Shown piece after piece: positions 27,027 through 36,872 of a stretch of DNA of 64,000 nucleotides. The notes under the pieces were generated by a model. It was not told the DNA's origin, did no database searches, and worked only from the letters and a program-made list of their open reading frames with translations. The DNA lies in NCBI GenBank assembly GCA_017308575.1, contig JAFKEQ010000002.1:374832-438831 (forward strand), given 5' to 3'. The DNA is from Afipia sp. (lineage in GTDB: Bacteria > Pseudomonadota > Alphaproteobacteria > Rhizobiales > Xanthobacteraceae). The first letter of the stretch is position 1. Each line of letters starts with the position of its first letter. The position numbers and the translations under genes were made by a program.

Positions 27027-28547
27027 ATGCGTTTCACATCCCTGATCGTTGAACTGGTCCGCGCACGGCCTCGCCTGATGTTCTGGCTGGCGGTGCTGGC
27101 GCAGGCAGCGCTGTGGCTGTTTTTGCCGTGGCTGCTCTATGGAAGCCCGCCGGGTGACGTCGCGACAGTGCTGGCCTTCGGGCGGGAGCATCAGGTCGGC
27201 ACCCAGCTCGGGCCGCCCTTTGCGTTCTGGCTTGCGGATGTGGCCTTCCGTCTCGCGGGTCATCACATCTTCGGCGTCTATCTACTGGCGCAGCTCTGCT
27301 TCATTCTGACGTTCTGGGCGCTGTTCAATCTCAGCCGCGCCATTGTCGGCGCGCAGCATGCGGTGCTGGCCGTGCTGTTGACCGCGACCATCACCGCTTT
27401 TTCGTTTCCGGGTGCCGAGTTCGGCCCGCTCGTTCTGGCGCGGCCGCTCTGGGCGCTGGTGCTGCTTCATGCATGGCAGATCGTGGGGCAGGGACGGCGC
27501 GATGCGTGGTTCATGCTGCCGGTAGAAATCGGTCTGCTGCTGCTGACGACACCGGCGTCAATTCCATTGCTGGTGCTGCTGGCGTGCTTCGTGCTGGTCA
27601 CGCCTCAAGGCCGGCGTGCCCTGCTGTCGGCCGATCCGCTGTATGCGCTGGTGATCCTCGCGGTCTTGGTGCTGCCCTATGCGATCTGGCTGCTGCGCGC
27701 GGATATGCCGGTGCTGCCGGAATGGCCGGTGATGACCGGCCTTCAGGACAAGGTGCTCGGCTGGGGCTGGCTTCTGGCCGGGCTTTTGGTGGCAGTGTCA
27801 GGCATCGCCATTCTGCTGATCGCGAATTCGCGCCTGATGGAGCGCAAGCCGGAAGACGCGCCGATCATCTATCGTCCGCCGGTCGATCCTTTCGCGCGGT
27901 TGTTCGTCTATGTCTTCGCGCTGGTGCCGCCTATCGGTCTCAGCTTCTTCGCGGCGCTGTTCGGCAGCGATCAGGTGGTCGGGGGCGACGGCATCGCGTT
28001 GCTGCTCACGGGGCTGGCGGTGATCGTCGCTTCGGGCGATCTCATTCCGCTGCGGCGCCAGCAATTCCTGCGCTCTGTCTGGCTGCTGATCGTTGCGGCG
28101 CCCGCCATCGCCGTTCTGGGCCTGTCGTTCATTCAGCCATGGATCGCCAGCAGCGAAGCGAAAACCTCGCTGCCCGCGACCGAGATCGGCCACTTCTTCG
28201 GCGAAAACTTCGAGCGGCGCACGGGCCGGCCATTGGCTGCGGTGGCGGGCGATGCGCAACTCGCGACCCTGATCGGCTTTGCCGCGCCGTCGCGTCCGCA
28301 TGTGATGTTCGATGCGACGCCCGGGCAGACGCCATGGCTGACGCCTGCGCTGTTCAATCAGACCGGCGGTGTCGTGGTCTGGCGCGCGGCGGATACGGCG
28401 GGTACGCCGCCTGCGGATATTGCACAACGCTTTCCCGGCCTCGTGCCGGAAGTGCCGCGCGCGTTCGAACACAGGATCAGGGGCCGGCAGGCCCTGGTGC
28501 GGATCGGCTGGAGCATTGTGCGTCCGGCATTGCCCGCGCCGAAATAG
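27027..28547 (+). CDS. Polytopic glycosyltransferase (GT39/ArnT-like)
   Basis: A 506-residue inner-membrane protein with about 11-12 hydrophobic segments in residues 15-375 and a C-terminal soluble part. The N-terminal loop GSPPGDVATVLAFGREHQVGTQLGPPFAFWLADVAFRLAGHH matches the first periplasmic loop of the PMT/ArnT-like family, with an Asp in the catalytic acid position (region GDVA). Such enzymes move a sugar from a polyprenyl-phosphate donor to lipid or protein. The acceptor is not known. It starts 71 bases after rnhB and ends 12 bases before the purine permease gene, so it may be co-transcribed with the latter. Confidence 0.8.
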   Translation: MRFTSLIVELVRARPRLMFWLAVLAQAALWLFLPWLLYGSPPGDVATVLAFGREHQVGTQLGPPFAFWLADVAFRLAGHHIFGVYLLAQLCFILTFWALFNLSRAIVGAQHAVLAVLLTATITAFSFPGAEFGPLVLARPLWALVLLHAWQIVGQGRRDAWFMLPVEIGLLLLTTPASIPLLVLLACFVLVTPQGRRALLSADPLYALVILAVLVLPYAIWLLRADMPVLPEWPVMTGLQDKVLGWGWLLAGLLVAVSGIAILLIANSRLMERKPEDAPIIYRPPVDPFARLFVYVFALVPPIGLSFFAALFGSDQVVGGDGIALLLTGLAVIVASGDLIPLRRQQFLRSVWLLIVAAPAIAVLGLSFIQPWIASSEAKTSLPATEIGHFFGENFERRTGRPLAAVAGDAQLATLIGFAAPSRPHVMFDATPGQTPWLTPALFNQTGGVVVWRAADTAGTPPADIAQRFPGLVPEVPRAFEHRIRGRQALVRIGWSIVRPALPAPK

Positions 28548-28559
28548 AAAGGTGCCACG

Positions 28560-29888
28560 ATGAGCGAGCGGCCTGAAACGTCTTCCGACGCATTTTTGGA
28601 TCGCCAATTCGCGCTCACCGAAAACCGCACCAGCGTCCGCACCGAATTCATCGCAGGTCTCACCACGTTCCTGACCATGGTCTATATCGTGGTCGTCAAT
28701 CCGGCGATCCTCTCCGGCACCGGCATGGACAAGGGCGCGGTGTTCGTCGCGACCTGCCTTGCGGCGGCGGTCTCCACGCTGGCGATGGCGTTTCTGGCGA
28801 ATTATCCGATCGCACTGGCACCAGGCATGGGCCTCAATGCCTTCTTCGCCTTCACCGTTGTGCTCGGCTACAAATACACATGGCAGCAAGCGCTCGCTGC
28901 GGTGTTCTGCTCGGGTGCGCTGTTCTTTGCGTTGTCGATTTTCCGGCTGCGCGAATACGTTATCGACGCCATTCCGCGAAATCTGAAATTCGCGATCTCC
29001 GCAGGCCTCGGTCTTTTTCTCGCGATCATCGCACTCGAACAGGCCAAGGTCGTGGTTGCGAGTCCCGCAACCCTCGTGACCGCAGGCCCGCTCGGCATCG
29101 CCAATCCCGCGCCGGTGCTCTGCCTGCTCGGCTTCGCGCTGATCGTGGCGATGAATGCGCGCAATGTCCCCGGCGGCACGCTGCTTGGCATCCTGATCGC
29201 GTCGCTGATCGGATTGCCGCTCGGACTAACGAGTTTCAACGGCGTGATATCGTTGCCGCCATCGCTCGCGCCGACGCTGCTGCAACTCGACTTCTCGCGC
29301 ATCGGGGAACTGACGTTCATCATCGTGGTGTTCAGCTTTCTCTTCATCGATGTGTTCGACAATGCCGGAACGCTGATCGGCGTCACCCATCGCGCCGGTC
29401 TCTTGGACAAGGACGGCAAGCTGCCGCGCATGAAGCAGGCTCTGATGGCGGACAGTTTCGCCGCGATGTTCGGCTCGCTGATCGGCACGTCGACAACCAC
29501 CAGCTATGTGGAGAGCGCGTCCGGCGTCGCCGCGGGCGGCCGCACCGGACTGACATCGGTGTTCGTTGCGCTGTTCTTTCTGCTTGCGTTGTTCTTCGCG
29601 CCGTTGGCCGGAATGGTGCCCGCTTATGCATCGTCAGCGGCATTGCTTTACGTCGCTTGCGTGATGGCGCGCGGTTTCGCCGACATGGCGTGGGATGACG
29701 TCACCGAATACGCGCCTGCTGTGGTGACCGCCATCGCCATGCCGCTGACCTATTCGATCGCGACCGGCATCGGCCTGGGCTTCATCACCTATGCGGTGGT
29801 GAAGATCCTCGCCGGGCGCTTTTCGGAAGCCAAACCCGCGGTGATGCTGCTGGCGGTCCTGTTTGCGGTGAAATTCGCGGTCGGTTAG
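28560..29888 (+). CDS. AzgA-type purine (adenine/guanine/hypoxanthine) permease, NCS2 family
   Basis: A 442-residue inner-membrane carrier with 12-14 hydrophobic segments. Seen: TEFIAGLTTFLTMVYIVVVNPAIL at the N-terminus, NYPIALAPGMGLNAFFAFTVVLG (family motif with NAFFA), FLFIDVFDNAGTLIGV and the conserved LIGTSTTTSYVESASGVAAGGRTGLTSV of AzgA-like proteins. It should import purine bases with protons. An adenine phosphoribosyltransferase gene (apt) is 25 kb away, so there is no direct operon link. Its last bases overlap the end of the convergent MFS gene by 4. Confidence 0.93.
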   Translation: MSERPETSSDAFLDRQFALTENRTSVRTEFIAGLTTFLTMVYIVVVNPAILSGTGMDKGAVFVATCLAAAVSTLAMAFLANYPIALAPGMGLNAFFAFTVVLGYKYTWQQALAAVFCSGALFFALSIFRLREYVIDAIPRNLKFAISAGLGLFLAIIALEQAKVVVASPATLVTAGPLGIANPAPVLCLLGFALIVAMNARNVPGGTLLGILIASLIGLPLGLTSFNGVISLPPSLAPTLLQLDFSRIGELTFIIVVFSFLFIDVFDNAGTLIGVTHRAGLLDKDGKLPRMKQALMADSFAAMFGSLIGTSTTTSYVESASGVAAGGRTGLTSVFVALFFLLALFFAPLAGMVPAYASSAALLYVACVMARGFADMAWDDVTEYAPAVVTAIAMPLTYSIATGIGLGFITYAVVKILAGRFSEAKPAVMLLAVLFAVKFAVG

Positions 29889-31087
29889 GCGGGGCGCGGG
29901 CGCATCGCGGATGACGCTGTGAGCGCCAGCAGCGCGATGGCAAGAGCAGGCAGCAGCGCGATGTTGACCATCGCCCAGCCGTGGTTGGCGAGCATCTGTC
30001 CCGATGAGAAGGAGCCGACCGCCATCAGGCCGAAGACGATGAAGTCATTCAGCGCCTGAACCTTGTTGCGCTCCTGTGGCCGGTGGGTTTCGACGATCAG
30101 AGTCGAAGCGCCGACGAAAGAGAAGTTCCAGCCGAGCCCGACCATAATCAGCACGCTCCAGAAGTGCATCGCGGTGATTCCGGACACGCCGATCGCCGCG
30201 GCGATGCCCTCCAGAATGAGTCCGACGGCGGTGATCCTCGCCGCGCCGAAACGCGCGATCAGCGAACCGGTGAAGAAACTCGGCCCGTACATCGCGACGA
30301 TGTGCCACTGAATGCCGAAATTGGAATCGCTGATGGTCAGTCCGCAGAACTTCATCGCCAGCGGCGCTGACGTCATCAGGAAATTCATGCCGGTGTAGGA
30401 CACCGCGCCGCAGATGGCGGCGGCGATGAAGCGCGGCTGCCGCGCGATTTCCAACAGCGGCCGCCCGGCTGCGAGGTCCGCTTGAACGGGCTTCGGCGCA
30501 TCGACGCCGGCAAGCACTGCCATCGCCACCAGGGCCACGGCGGTCTGCACCAGGAAGCTCACCGCAAACAAATAGGGCGACCAGAGATTCATGGTCCATT
30601 GCACAAGCTGCGGACCGAGCAGCCCGGCGAACACGCCGCCCGCCATCACCCAGGACAACGCCTTGGGCCTGTATTCGGGACTGGCGCTGTCGGTCGCGGC
30701 GAAGCGATAGGATTGCGACACCGCGCCATAAAGGCCGCCGAGAAATGTCGCGCAACAGAACAGGGCGAACGAACCCCGGTAGATCGCGAACGCCGCCAGC
30801 AGTCCGCAGAGCGCGCCGCATCCGGTGCCGATGACAAAGGCGATGCGCCGTCCGAACGCCTGCGAGATCATTCCTGTCGGAAGGGTGCCTGCGGCAAGGC
30901 CAAGCACGTAGACCGAAAGCGGCAGGGTGGCGAGCGAGACGGTGGGCGCAAGGGTCGCGCCGACAATGGAGCCTGTGGCGAAGATCACGGCGGCATTGGC
31001 GCCGGTCAGGGCCTGCGCGGCGGCGAGGCGTTTGACGTTCGTGCGTGCACGTGTGTCGTCAAAAACGTCTGCCGTAAGAACCGTCAT
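29885..31087 (-). CDS. MFS transporter
   Basis: A 400-residue carrier with 12 predicted membrane segments. The segments alternate with short basic loops, including GMISQAFGRRIAFVIGTGCG, the MFS motif-A like loop after helix 2, and a longer central loop GVDAPKPVQADLAAGRPLLEIARQPRF between helices 6 and 7. The N-terminus VFDDTRARTNVKRLAAAQALTG and the YRFAATDS region resemble YcaD-like carriers. The substrate is unknown. It is convergent with the purine permease gene and its stop overlaps that gene by four bases. Confidence 0.9.
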   Translation of the reverse strand: MTVLTADVFDDTRARTNVKRLAAAQALTGANAAVIFATGSIVGATLAPTVSLATLPLSVYVLGLAAGTLPTGMISQAFGRRIAFVIGTGCGALCGLLAAFAIYRGSFALFCCATFLGGLYGAVSQSYRFAATDSASPEYRPKALSWVMAGGVFAGLLGPQLVQWTMNLWSPYLFAVSFLVQTAVALVAMAVLAGVDAPKPVQADLAAGRPLLEIARQPRFIAAAICGAVSYTGMNFLMTSAPLAMKFCGLTISDSNFGIQWHIVAMYGPSFFTGSLIARFGAARITAVGLILEGIAAAIGVSGITAMHFWSVLIMVGLGWNFSFVGASTLIVETHRPQERNKVQALNDFIVFGLMAVGSFSSGQMLANHGWAMVNIALLPALAIALLALTASSAMRPRPA

Positions 31088-31213
31088 ATTCCACCCAGGA
31101 GTTATTGTTTGGTCATTCCTTTCCCGCTTATGGATGGAAATGGAAAATCATTCTACGGCGGATATTGATATAGCCGCCATGCGCGTTTCGCGGTCCACGC
31201 GATGTGAAAAAGA

Positions 31214-32014
31214 TCAGGACGCGGTGCCCACGTTCAGGGCTTTCCTGATCGCCCGCAGGTCCTGCCAGGTCAGCCGCTTGTAGATCGGCTGGCGCAGCAG
31301 ATAGGCCGGATGGAACGTGGCCATCGCCCTGATCTTGCGCGCGCCGGTGTCATAGTCGAACCAGCGGCCGCGCGTTTTCATGATGCCGTCGGTAACATTG
31401 AGGATCGCCTGCGACGATGGCTTGCCGAGGCAGACCACCACGTCCGGGTTCACCAGTTCGATCTGCCGCCGGATGAAAGGCAGACAGATCTGCGTTTCCT
31501 GCGGTGAGGGATCGCGGTTGCCCGGCGGCCGCCATGGAATGATGTTGGCGATATAAGCGTTGGTGCGATCGAGGCCGATCGCGCCCATCATTAGGTCGAG
31601 CAGCTTTCCGGAGCGGCCGACGAACGGCCGTCCCTCGAGATCCTCGTCGCGTCCGGGCGCTTCGCCGATGAACATGATCTTCGCCTGCGGATTGCCGTCG
31701 GCGAACACCAGCCGCGTCGCGGTCGATTTCAGCGCGCAGCCGTCGAAACGTTCGAGCAGGTCGCGCAGTTCCTCCAGCGATGCGGCCTTCGGTGCGATCT
31801 CGCGGGCGGAGGTGATGGCGGCATCGGGCGCCGGCGCGGGCTCTGCGAGCGGCGGTATGGGAGCCGGGTTCGCAGTGCGAAACTGTTGAGGCCGTGACGG
31901 CGCTCGTTCCTCGGGTGCGGCCTCTTCGGACAGCCGATTCACAGGCGTTTCCGACAACGCGCAATCGACTCCGGCCTCCAGATAGAAGGCCAGAAGTTCG
32001 TGTGCGGTGGGCAT
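31214..32014 (-). CDS. Uracil-DNA glycosylase, family 4-like
   Basis: A 266-residue protein with the family 4/5 motifs: motif A FIGEAPGRDEDLEGRPFVGRSGKLLD near residues 119-144, IIPWRPPGNRDPSPQETQICLPF, VVVCLGKPSSQAIL, and motif B ATFHPAYLLRQP near residue 240. It should remove uracil from DNA. Of the four cluster Cys of family 4 only two align (in DGCAL and QIC); CxxC and KCRPP read CALK and PWRPP here, so a 4Fe-4S cluster is doubtful. The N-terminal 75 residues are a Pro/Ala-rich linker. Start at ATG 32012-32014; a GTG at 32030-32032 is possible. Confidence 0.9.
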   Translation of the reverse strand: MPTAHELLAFYLEAGVDCALSETPVNRLSEEAAPEERAPSRPQQFRTANPAPIPPLAEPAPAPDAAITSAREIAPKAASLEELRDLLERFDGCALKSTATRLVFADGNPQAKIMFIGEAPGRDEDLEGRPFVGRSGKLLDLMMGAIGLDRTNAYIANIIPWRPPGNRDPSPQETQICLPFIRRQIELVNPDVVVCLGKPSSQAILNVTDGIMKTRGRWFDYDTGARKIRAMATFHPAYLLRQPIYKRLTWQDLRAIRKALNVGTAS

Positions 32015-32144
32015 GGGCTCGGGTGTTGTCACGGTTTTCAATTTAGGCCGGATCGCGCTGCAGCGAAACAGGGTTGTTCTTGCGCCCAAAATCGGGAAGA
32101 ACGATGCTTAGAACCGTTCTGAAACGTCATTTCGAGATGAGATC

Positions 32145-33806
32145 ATGAGCACCGAGGAACTGCCCCCGCGCGATTCGATGGAATTCGACGTTGTGATTGT
32201 CGGCGCAGGACCATCGGGTCTGAGCGCGGCGATCAGGCTCAAGCAGATCAATCCGGACCTCTCTGTCGTCGTAGTGGAGAAGGGCTCCGAAGTCGGCGCG
32301 CACATCATGTCGGGCGCGGTGATCGATCCCGCGGGTCTCGACAAACTGATTCCGGACTGGCGTGACGATCCGGACTGTCCGCTCAAGACCCAGGTGACGG
32401 ACGATCATTTCTACTGGACGACCGAAAGCGCGGCGATCCGGCTGCCGAACTTCGCAATGCCGCCGCTGATGAACAATCATCACTGCTATATCGGTTCGCT
32501 CGGCGACGTCTGCCGCTGGCTTGGCACGCGCGCGGAAGTGCTCGGCGTCGAGATCTATCCGGGCTTCGCCGCCGTCGAAGTGCTGTATGGCGAGAATGGT
32601 GAAGTGCGCGGCATCGCCACCGGCGACATGGGCGTGGCGCGCGATGGTTCGCACAAGCCGTCCTATACGCGCGGCATGGAACTGCTCGGCAAGTACACGT
32701 TGTTCGCCGAAGGCGCGCGCGGCTCGCTGACCAAGCAGCTCATCGCGAAGTTCGCGCTGGACAAGGACAGCCAGCCCTCGAAGTTCGGCATCGGCCTCAA
32801 GGAAATCTGGCAGATCGATCCGGCCAAGCACAAGAAGGGCCTGATCCAGCATTCGTTCGGCTGGCCGCTCGGCAATTCCACCGGCGGTGGCTCATTCCTC
32901 TATCACTACAACGAGAATCTCGTCGCCGTCGGCTTCGTCGTGCATCTGAACTACAACGATCCGTATCTGTCGCCGTTCGAGGAATTCCAGCGATTCAAGA
33001 CCCATCCGAAGGTGCGCAGCGTCTTCGAGGGCGGCAAGCGCATTTCCTATGGCGCGCGCGCGATCACCGAAGGCGGCTATCAGTCGGTGCCGCGCCTGAC
33101 CTTCAAGGGCGGCGCGCTGATCGGCTGCGCCGCAGGCTTCGTCAACGTGCCGCGCATCAAGGGCATCCACAACGCCATGGGCACCGGCATGCAGGCCGCC
33201 GAGCATGTGGCCGCTGCACTGGCTGCGGGCCGCGCCAATGACGAGATTGTCGACTACGAGAATTCGTGGCGCGACAGTGCTGTCGGCAAGGACCTGTTCA
33301 AGGTCCGCAACGTCAAGCCGCTGTGGTCGAAGTTCGGCACCGTGATCGGCGTCGCGCTCGGCGGTCTCGACATGTGGACCAATACGCTGTTCGGCTTCTC
33401 GCTGTTCGGGACGCTGCCGCATGGCAAGAACGATGCGAAGTCGCTCGATCCGGCGAAGGCGCATCAGCCGCGTCCCGCGCCGAAGCCCGACGGCGCGCTG
33501 ACCTTCGACCGGCTGTCGTCGGTGTTCCTGTCCAACACCAACCATGAGGAGGATCAGCCGATCCATCTCAAGGTCAAGGACATGAACCTGCAGAAGGCCT
33601 CCGAACATGATGTCTATGCCGGTCCGTCGAACCGCTACTGTCCGGCGGGCGTTTACGAATGGGTCGATGAGAATTCCGCGCCGCGATTCCAGATCAACGC
33701 CCAGAACTGCGTCCACTGTAAAACCTGCGACGTGAAGGACCCCAACGGCAATATCACCTGGGTTCCTCCGGAGGGCGGCGGCGGACCGAACTATCAGTCG
33801 ATGTAA
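32145..33806 (+). CDS. Electron transfer flavoprotein-ubiquinone oxidoreductase
   Basis: A 553-residue ETF dehydrogenase passing electrons from ETF to ubiquinone at the inner membrane. Seen: the FAD motif DVVIVGAGPSGLSAAIRLKQ near residues 14-33, GMELLGKYTLFAEGARGSLTKQLI, IGCAAGFVNVPRIKGIHNAMGTGMQAAE and the C-terminal 4Fe-4S binding region NRYCPAGVYEW followed by INAQNCVHCKTCDVKDP (four Cys). Full family length. ATGAG start preceded by AGATGAGATC. Links fatty-acid and amino-acid oxidation to respiration. Confidence 0.97.
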   Translation: MSTEELPPRDSMEFDVVIVGAGPSGLSAAIRLKQINPDLSVVVVEKGSEVGAHIMSGAVIDPAGLDKLIPDWRDDPDCPLKTQVTDDHFYWTTESAAIRLPNFAMPPLMNNHHCYIGSLGDVCRWLGTRAEVLGVEIYPGFAAVEVLYGENGEVRGIATGDMGVARDGSHKPSYTRGMELLGKYTLFAEGARGSLTKQLIAKFALDKDSQPSKFGIGLKEIWQIDPAKHKKGLIQHSFGWPLGNSTGGGSFLYHYNENLVAVGFVVHLNYNDPYLSPFEEFQRFKTHPKVRSVFEGGKRISYGARAITEGGYQSVPRLTFKGGALIGCAAGFVNVPRIKGIHNAMGTGMQAAEHVAAALAAGRANDEIVDYENSWRDSAVGKDLFKVRNVKPLWSKFGTVIGVALGGLDMWTNTLFGFSLFGTLPHGKNDAKSLDPAKAHQPRPAPKPDGALTFDRLSSVFLSNTNHEEDQPIHLKVKDMNLQKASEHDVYAGPSNRYCPAGVYEWVDENSAPRFQINAQNCVHCKTCDVKDPNGNITWVPPEGGGGPNYQSM

Positions 33807-33977
33807 GCACGTTCGCGCGAGACGGGCGTATCGCCACGATTGCGCCACAGTAGCTCGGCTCCGTGGCCGGCATCCCTCGAATCCTTGCGGATGACGAGCA
33901 AAAGGGCCATTGTCCCGGTGCCGCTGACCGATCGACCGGTCGCGCATTGACCCCATCAGATGGAGCCGGCGAGCGTG

Positions 33978-35768
33978 ATGTTTTCAGTTCGTTTCAATCG
34001 CGTGACCATTGCCACGCTTGCCTTCGCCACGGTGCTCGCCTCGGCAGGTCCGCTCGGCGCCCAAACGCGGGCGGGCGCCAGCGAGGACGCCAAGTCGGCG
34101 GCTCCGTTTCCGAGCGGGCGCGATCTGATCGGCCTCACGGTGTCCGGCAGCTATCTTGCCGCGCGCCATGCCAGCGTCGATCGCGATGCGTCGGCGGCCG
34201 CGGCGTTCTATCGCGCGGCATTGCGCTCCGATCCGAAGAACAACGAACTTCTCGACCGCGCGTTTATTGCCTCGCTGGCCGATGGCGACATTGACGAGGC
34301 GGTGAAACTCGCGGACCGCCTTCTGGTCATCGACAAGAACAACCGTGTCGCCCGGCTGGTGGCCGGCGTGCGCGCGCTGAAGCAGAAGCAGTATGCCGCG
34401 GCCCAGCAGAACATCAACCAGTCGGTGCGCGGGCCGATCACCGATCTGGTCGCGACCCTGCTGTCGGCCTGGGCAAGCTATGGCGCGGGCCACACGCAGA
34501 CCGCGATCTCCAATATCGACAAGCTCGCGGGCCCTGAATGGTATCCGATCTTCAAGGATCTCCATGCCGGCATGATCCTTGAACTCGCCAACAAGCAGAA
34601 GGACGCGGGCGTGCGGTTCGAGCGCGCCTACAAGCTGGACGACTCTGCCTTGCGCGTCACCGACGCCTATGCGCGCTGGTTGTCGCGCAACAAGGATGAT
34701 GCGGCGGCGGCTGCGCTCTATGAAGCCTTCGACAAGAAACTCGCGCGGCATCCGCTGGTGGTGGAAGGCATTCGCGAAGCCAAGGCCGGCAAGAAGATGC
34801 AGCCGCTGGCGGAAACTCCGCAGCAGGGCGCGGCCGAGGCGCTGTATGGCATCGGCGCATCGCTGACGCGCCGCGGCGGCGAGGACCTCGCGCTGGTCTA
34901 TCTGCAGCTCGCACTGTACCTCAACCCGAACCATGCGCTGGCGCTGCTTTCGCTCGCGGATCTTTATGAGTCCGTGAAGAAGCCTGCGATGGCGATCAAT
35001 ATCTACGAGCGCGTTCCGGCCAATTCGCCGCTGAAGCGCAACGCGCAGATTCAGCTCGCGACCGACCTCGATGCGGTGGACCGCACCGACGAGGGCATCA
35101 AGATCCTGAAGGATGTCGTCGGCGAGGACCCGAAGGATGCCGAGGCGATCATGGCGCTCGGCAACATCGAGCGTTCACGCAAGAAGTTCGCCGATTGCGC
35201 CGAGACCTATACGCGCGGCATCGACCAGCAGGCCAACGCCGACAAGCCGAACTGGGTGCTCTACTATTTCCGCGGCATCTGCTTCGAGCGCTCGAAGCAG
35301 TGGGCCAAGGCCGAGACCGACCTGAAGAAGGCGCTCGAGATGCAGCCCGAGCAGCCGCACGTTCTGAACTATCTCGGCTATTCGTGGATCGATCAGGGCA
35401 TCAATCTCGATGAGGCGATGAAGATGATCCGCCGCGCGGTCGAGCAGCGCCCCGACGACGGCTACATCGTGGATTCGCTGGGCTGGGCCTATTACCGCAT
35501 CGCCGACTACGACAATGCGGTGAAGAACCTCGAACGCGCCATCGATCTCAAGCCGGAAGACCCGACCATCAACGATCATCTCGGCGACGCCTACTGGCGC
35601 GTGGGCCGCACGCTGGAAGCCAAGTTCCAGTGGCAGCATGCCAAGGACCTGAAGCCCGAGCCGGAAGAGCTGCCGAAAATCGAGGCCAAGCTGCGCGACG
35701 GCCTGCCGGACGATACGTCCAATGCCGCAGCCGCCGAGAAGAAGAAGGAAGACGGCAAGGGCGGTTGA
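33978..35768 (+). CDS. Exported tetratricopeptide repeat protein
   Basis: A 596-residue protein with a signal peptide (MFSVRFNRVTIATLAFATVLASAGPLGAQ). The mature part is a chain of TPR units with W/LG/Y/A/F/A/P positions visible from about residue 60 on; the best are SAAAAFYRAALRSDPKNNELLDRAF, AEAIMALGNIERSRKKFADCAETYTRG, LNYLGYSWIDQGINLDEAMKMIRRAVEQRPDDGYIVDSLGWAYYRIADYDNAVKNLERAIDLKPEDP and a final unit. It ends in a Lys/Glu-rich tail. A scaffold or envelope role is inferred. An ATG 18 bases earlier (33960) is an alternative start. ispE follows. Confidence 0.9.
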   Translation: MFSVRFNRVTIATLAFATVLASAGPLGAQTRAGASEDAKSAAPFPSGRDLIGLTVSGSYLAARHASVDRDASAAAAFYRAALRSDPKNNELLDRAFIASLADGDIDEAVKLADRLLVIDKNNRVARLVAGVRALKQKQYAAAQQNINQSVRGPITDLVATLLSAWASYGAGHTQTAISNIDKLAGPEWYPIFKDLHAGMILELANKQKDAGVRFERAYKLDDSALRVTDAYARWLSRNKDDAAAAALYEAFDKKLARHPLVVEGIREAKAGKKMQPLAETPQQGAAEALYGIGASLTRRGGEDLALVYLQLALYLNPNHALALLSLADLYESVKKPAMAINIYERVPANSPLKRNAQIQLATDLDAVDRTDEGIKILKDVVGEDPKDAEAIMALGNIERSRKKFADCAETYTRGIDQQANADKPNWVLYYFRGICFERSKQWAKAETDLKKALEMQPEQPHVLNYLGYSWIDQGINLDEAMKMIRRAVEQRPDDGYIVDSLGWAYYRIADYDNAVKNLERAIDLKPEDPTINDHLGDAYWRVGRTLEAKFQWQHAKDLKPEPEELPKIEAKLRDGLPDDTSNAAAAEKKKEDGKGG

Positions 35769-35838
35769 ATCCTTCCGGGCGTGGCGTCCGCCCGCATGGC
35801 GCGGATTGCCATTGAATGATTTGCAATTTATCACTGCC

Positions 35839-35953
35839 GTCATGGCCGGGCTTGTCCCGGCCATCCACGTCTTTGGGACATGCAGTCAGGCGTGGATGCC
35901 CGGGACAAAAGGGCGTTCACGCCCGTCTTCGACAGGCTATGCCCGGGCATGAC
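35839..35953. repeat. Palindromic repeat, family 3
   Basis: GTCATGGCCGGGCTTGTCCCGGCCAT at the left and ATGCCCGGGCATGAC at the right frame a central CGTGGATGCCCGGGACAAAAGG. Both ends are hairpins ending in CATGAC. A related copy is at 53427-53523. It forces the ispE start to be chosen downstream of it. Confidence 0.75.
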
Positions 35954-35972
35954 GAGCGAGAGTTTATTGCCA

Positions 35973-36857
35973 ATGACACTGCTGACAGACATCGCGCGCG
36001 CCAAGGTCAATCTCACCCTGCGCGTGCTCGCCCGCCGCGCCGACGGCTATCATGATCTTGAAAGCCTCGTCGTGTTCGCGGACTGCGCCGATACGCTGAC
36101 GCTGACGCCCGGCGCGGAACTGAGCCTGTCCACCGAAGGACCGGGCGCGCCGGACTGCGGCGAGACATCGGACAATCTCGTGGTGCGTGCGGCAAGGCTG
36201 CTGGGCGAGCGCATTCCAGGCCTGACGCTCGGGCATTTCACGCTGGACAAGCATCTTCCCGTCGCAGCGGGGATCGGCGGCGGCTCTGCCGACGCGGCGG
36301 CGGCGCTGCGGCTGCTGGCGCGCGCGAACAATCTTGCCGCCGATGACGAGCGCATCGTGACGGTCGCGCGCGAGACCGGCGCGGACATTCCGGTTTGCCT
36401 CGCCTCGAAAGCCTGCACGATGACCGGCGTCGGCGAAAATTTGGCGATGCTGGATGTGCCGCCGATGCCCTGCGTGATGGTTAATCCGCGCGTCGGCGTG
36501 GCGACCAAGGATGTGTTCGCCGCGCTCGGGCTTGCCAAGGGTGAATTCCTCGCCGGCGTCGGCGACGTCGTGCTGTCGCTGGGCTGGCCCAGGGATGGCG
36601 CGTCGTTCGATCAATGGATCGACGCCATTCGTCACGGCACCAACGATCTCGAAAAGCCCGCGCTGAAAGTCGAGCCGGTGATCGGCGATGTGCTGTCGGC
36701 GCTGGGTGAGACCGGTGGCGTGCGGCTCGCCCGCATGTCGGGCTCGGGCGCGACGTGCTTTGGAATTTATACGACGGATGCCGAGGCGCGTGCCGCCGCG
36801 CAGGTGATTTCGCAGGCCTATCCAGCGTGGTGGGTGCATGCGGGCGTGCTGAGCTAG
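35973..36857 (+). CDS. ispE: 4-diphosphocytidyl-2-C-methyl-D-erythritol kinase
   Basis: A 294-residue GHMP kinase of the MEP pathway to isoprenoids. Seen: ARAKVNLTLRVLARRADGYHDLESLVVF at residues 7-35 (substrate Lys region) and the ATP loop LPVAAGIGGGSADAAAALRLL near 94-114, with the C-terminal RLARMSGSGATCFGIY. Start at ATG 35973 (MTLLTDI): the upstream frame lies inside a palindromic repeat. The polyprenyl synthase gene, also isoprenoid metabolism, is convergent 130 bases downstream. Confidence 0.96.
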   Translation: MTLLTDIARAKVNLTLRVLARRADGYHDLESLVVFADCADTLTLTPGAELSLSTEGPGAPDCGETSDNLVVRAARLLGERIPGLTLGHFTLDKHLPVAAGIGGGSADAAAALRLLARANNLAADDERIVTVARETGADIPVCLASKACTMTGVGENLAMLDVPPMPCVMVNPRVGVATKDVFAALGLAKGEFLAGVGDVVLSLGWPRDGASFDQWIDAIRHGTNDLEKPALKVEPVIGDVLSALGETGGVRLARMSGSGATCFGIYTTDAEARAAAQVISQAYPAWWVHAGVLS

Positions 36858-36872
36858 CCCTGTATCAATCCC

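Noticed and set aside
35880..35972. Upstream extension of ispE
   Set aside because: It lies within a palindromic repeat of family 3 and has no match to IspE; MTLLTDI is the conserved start.
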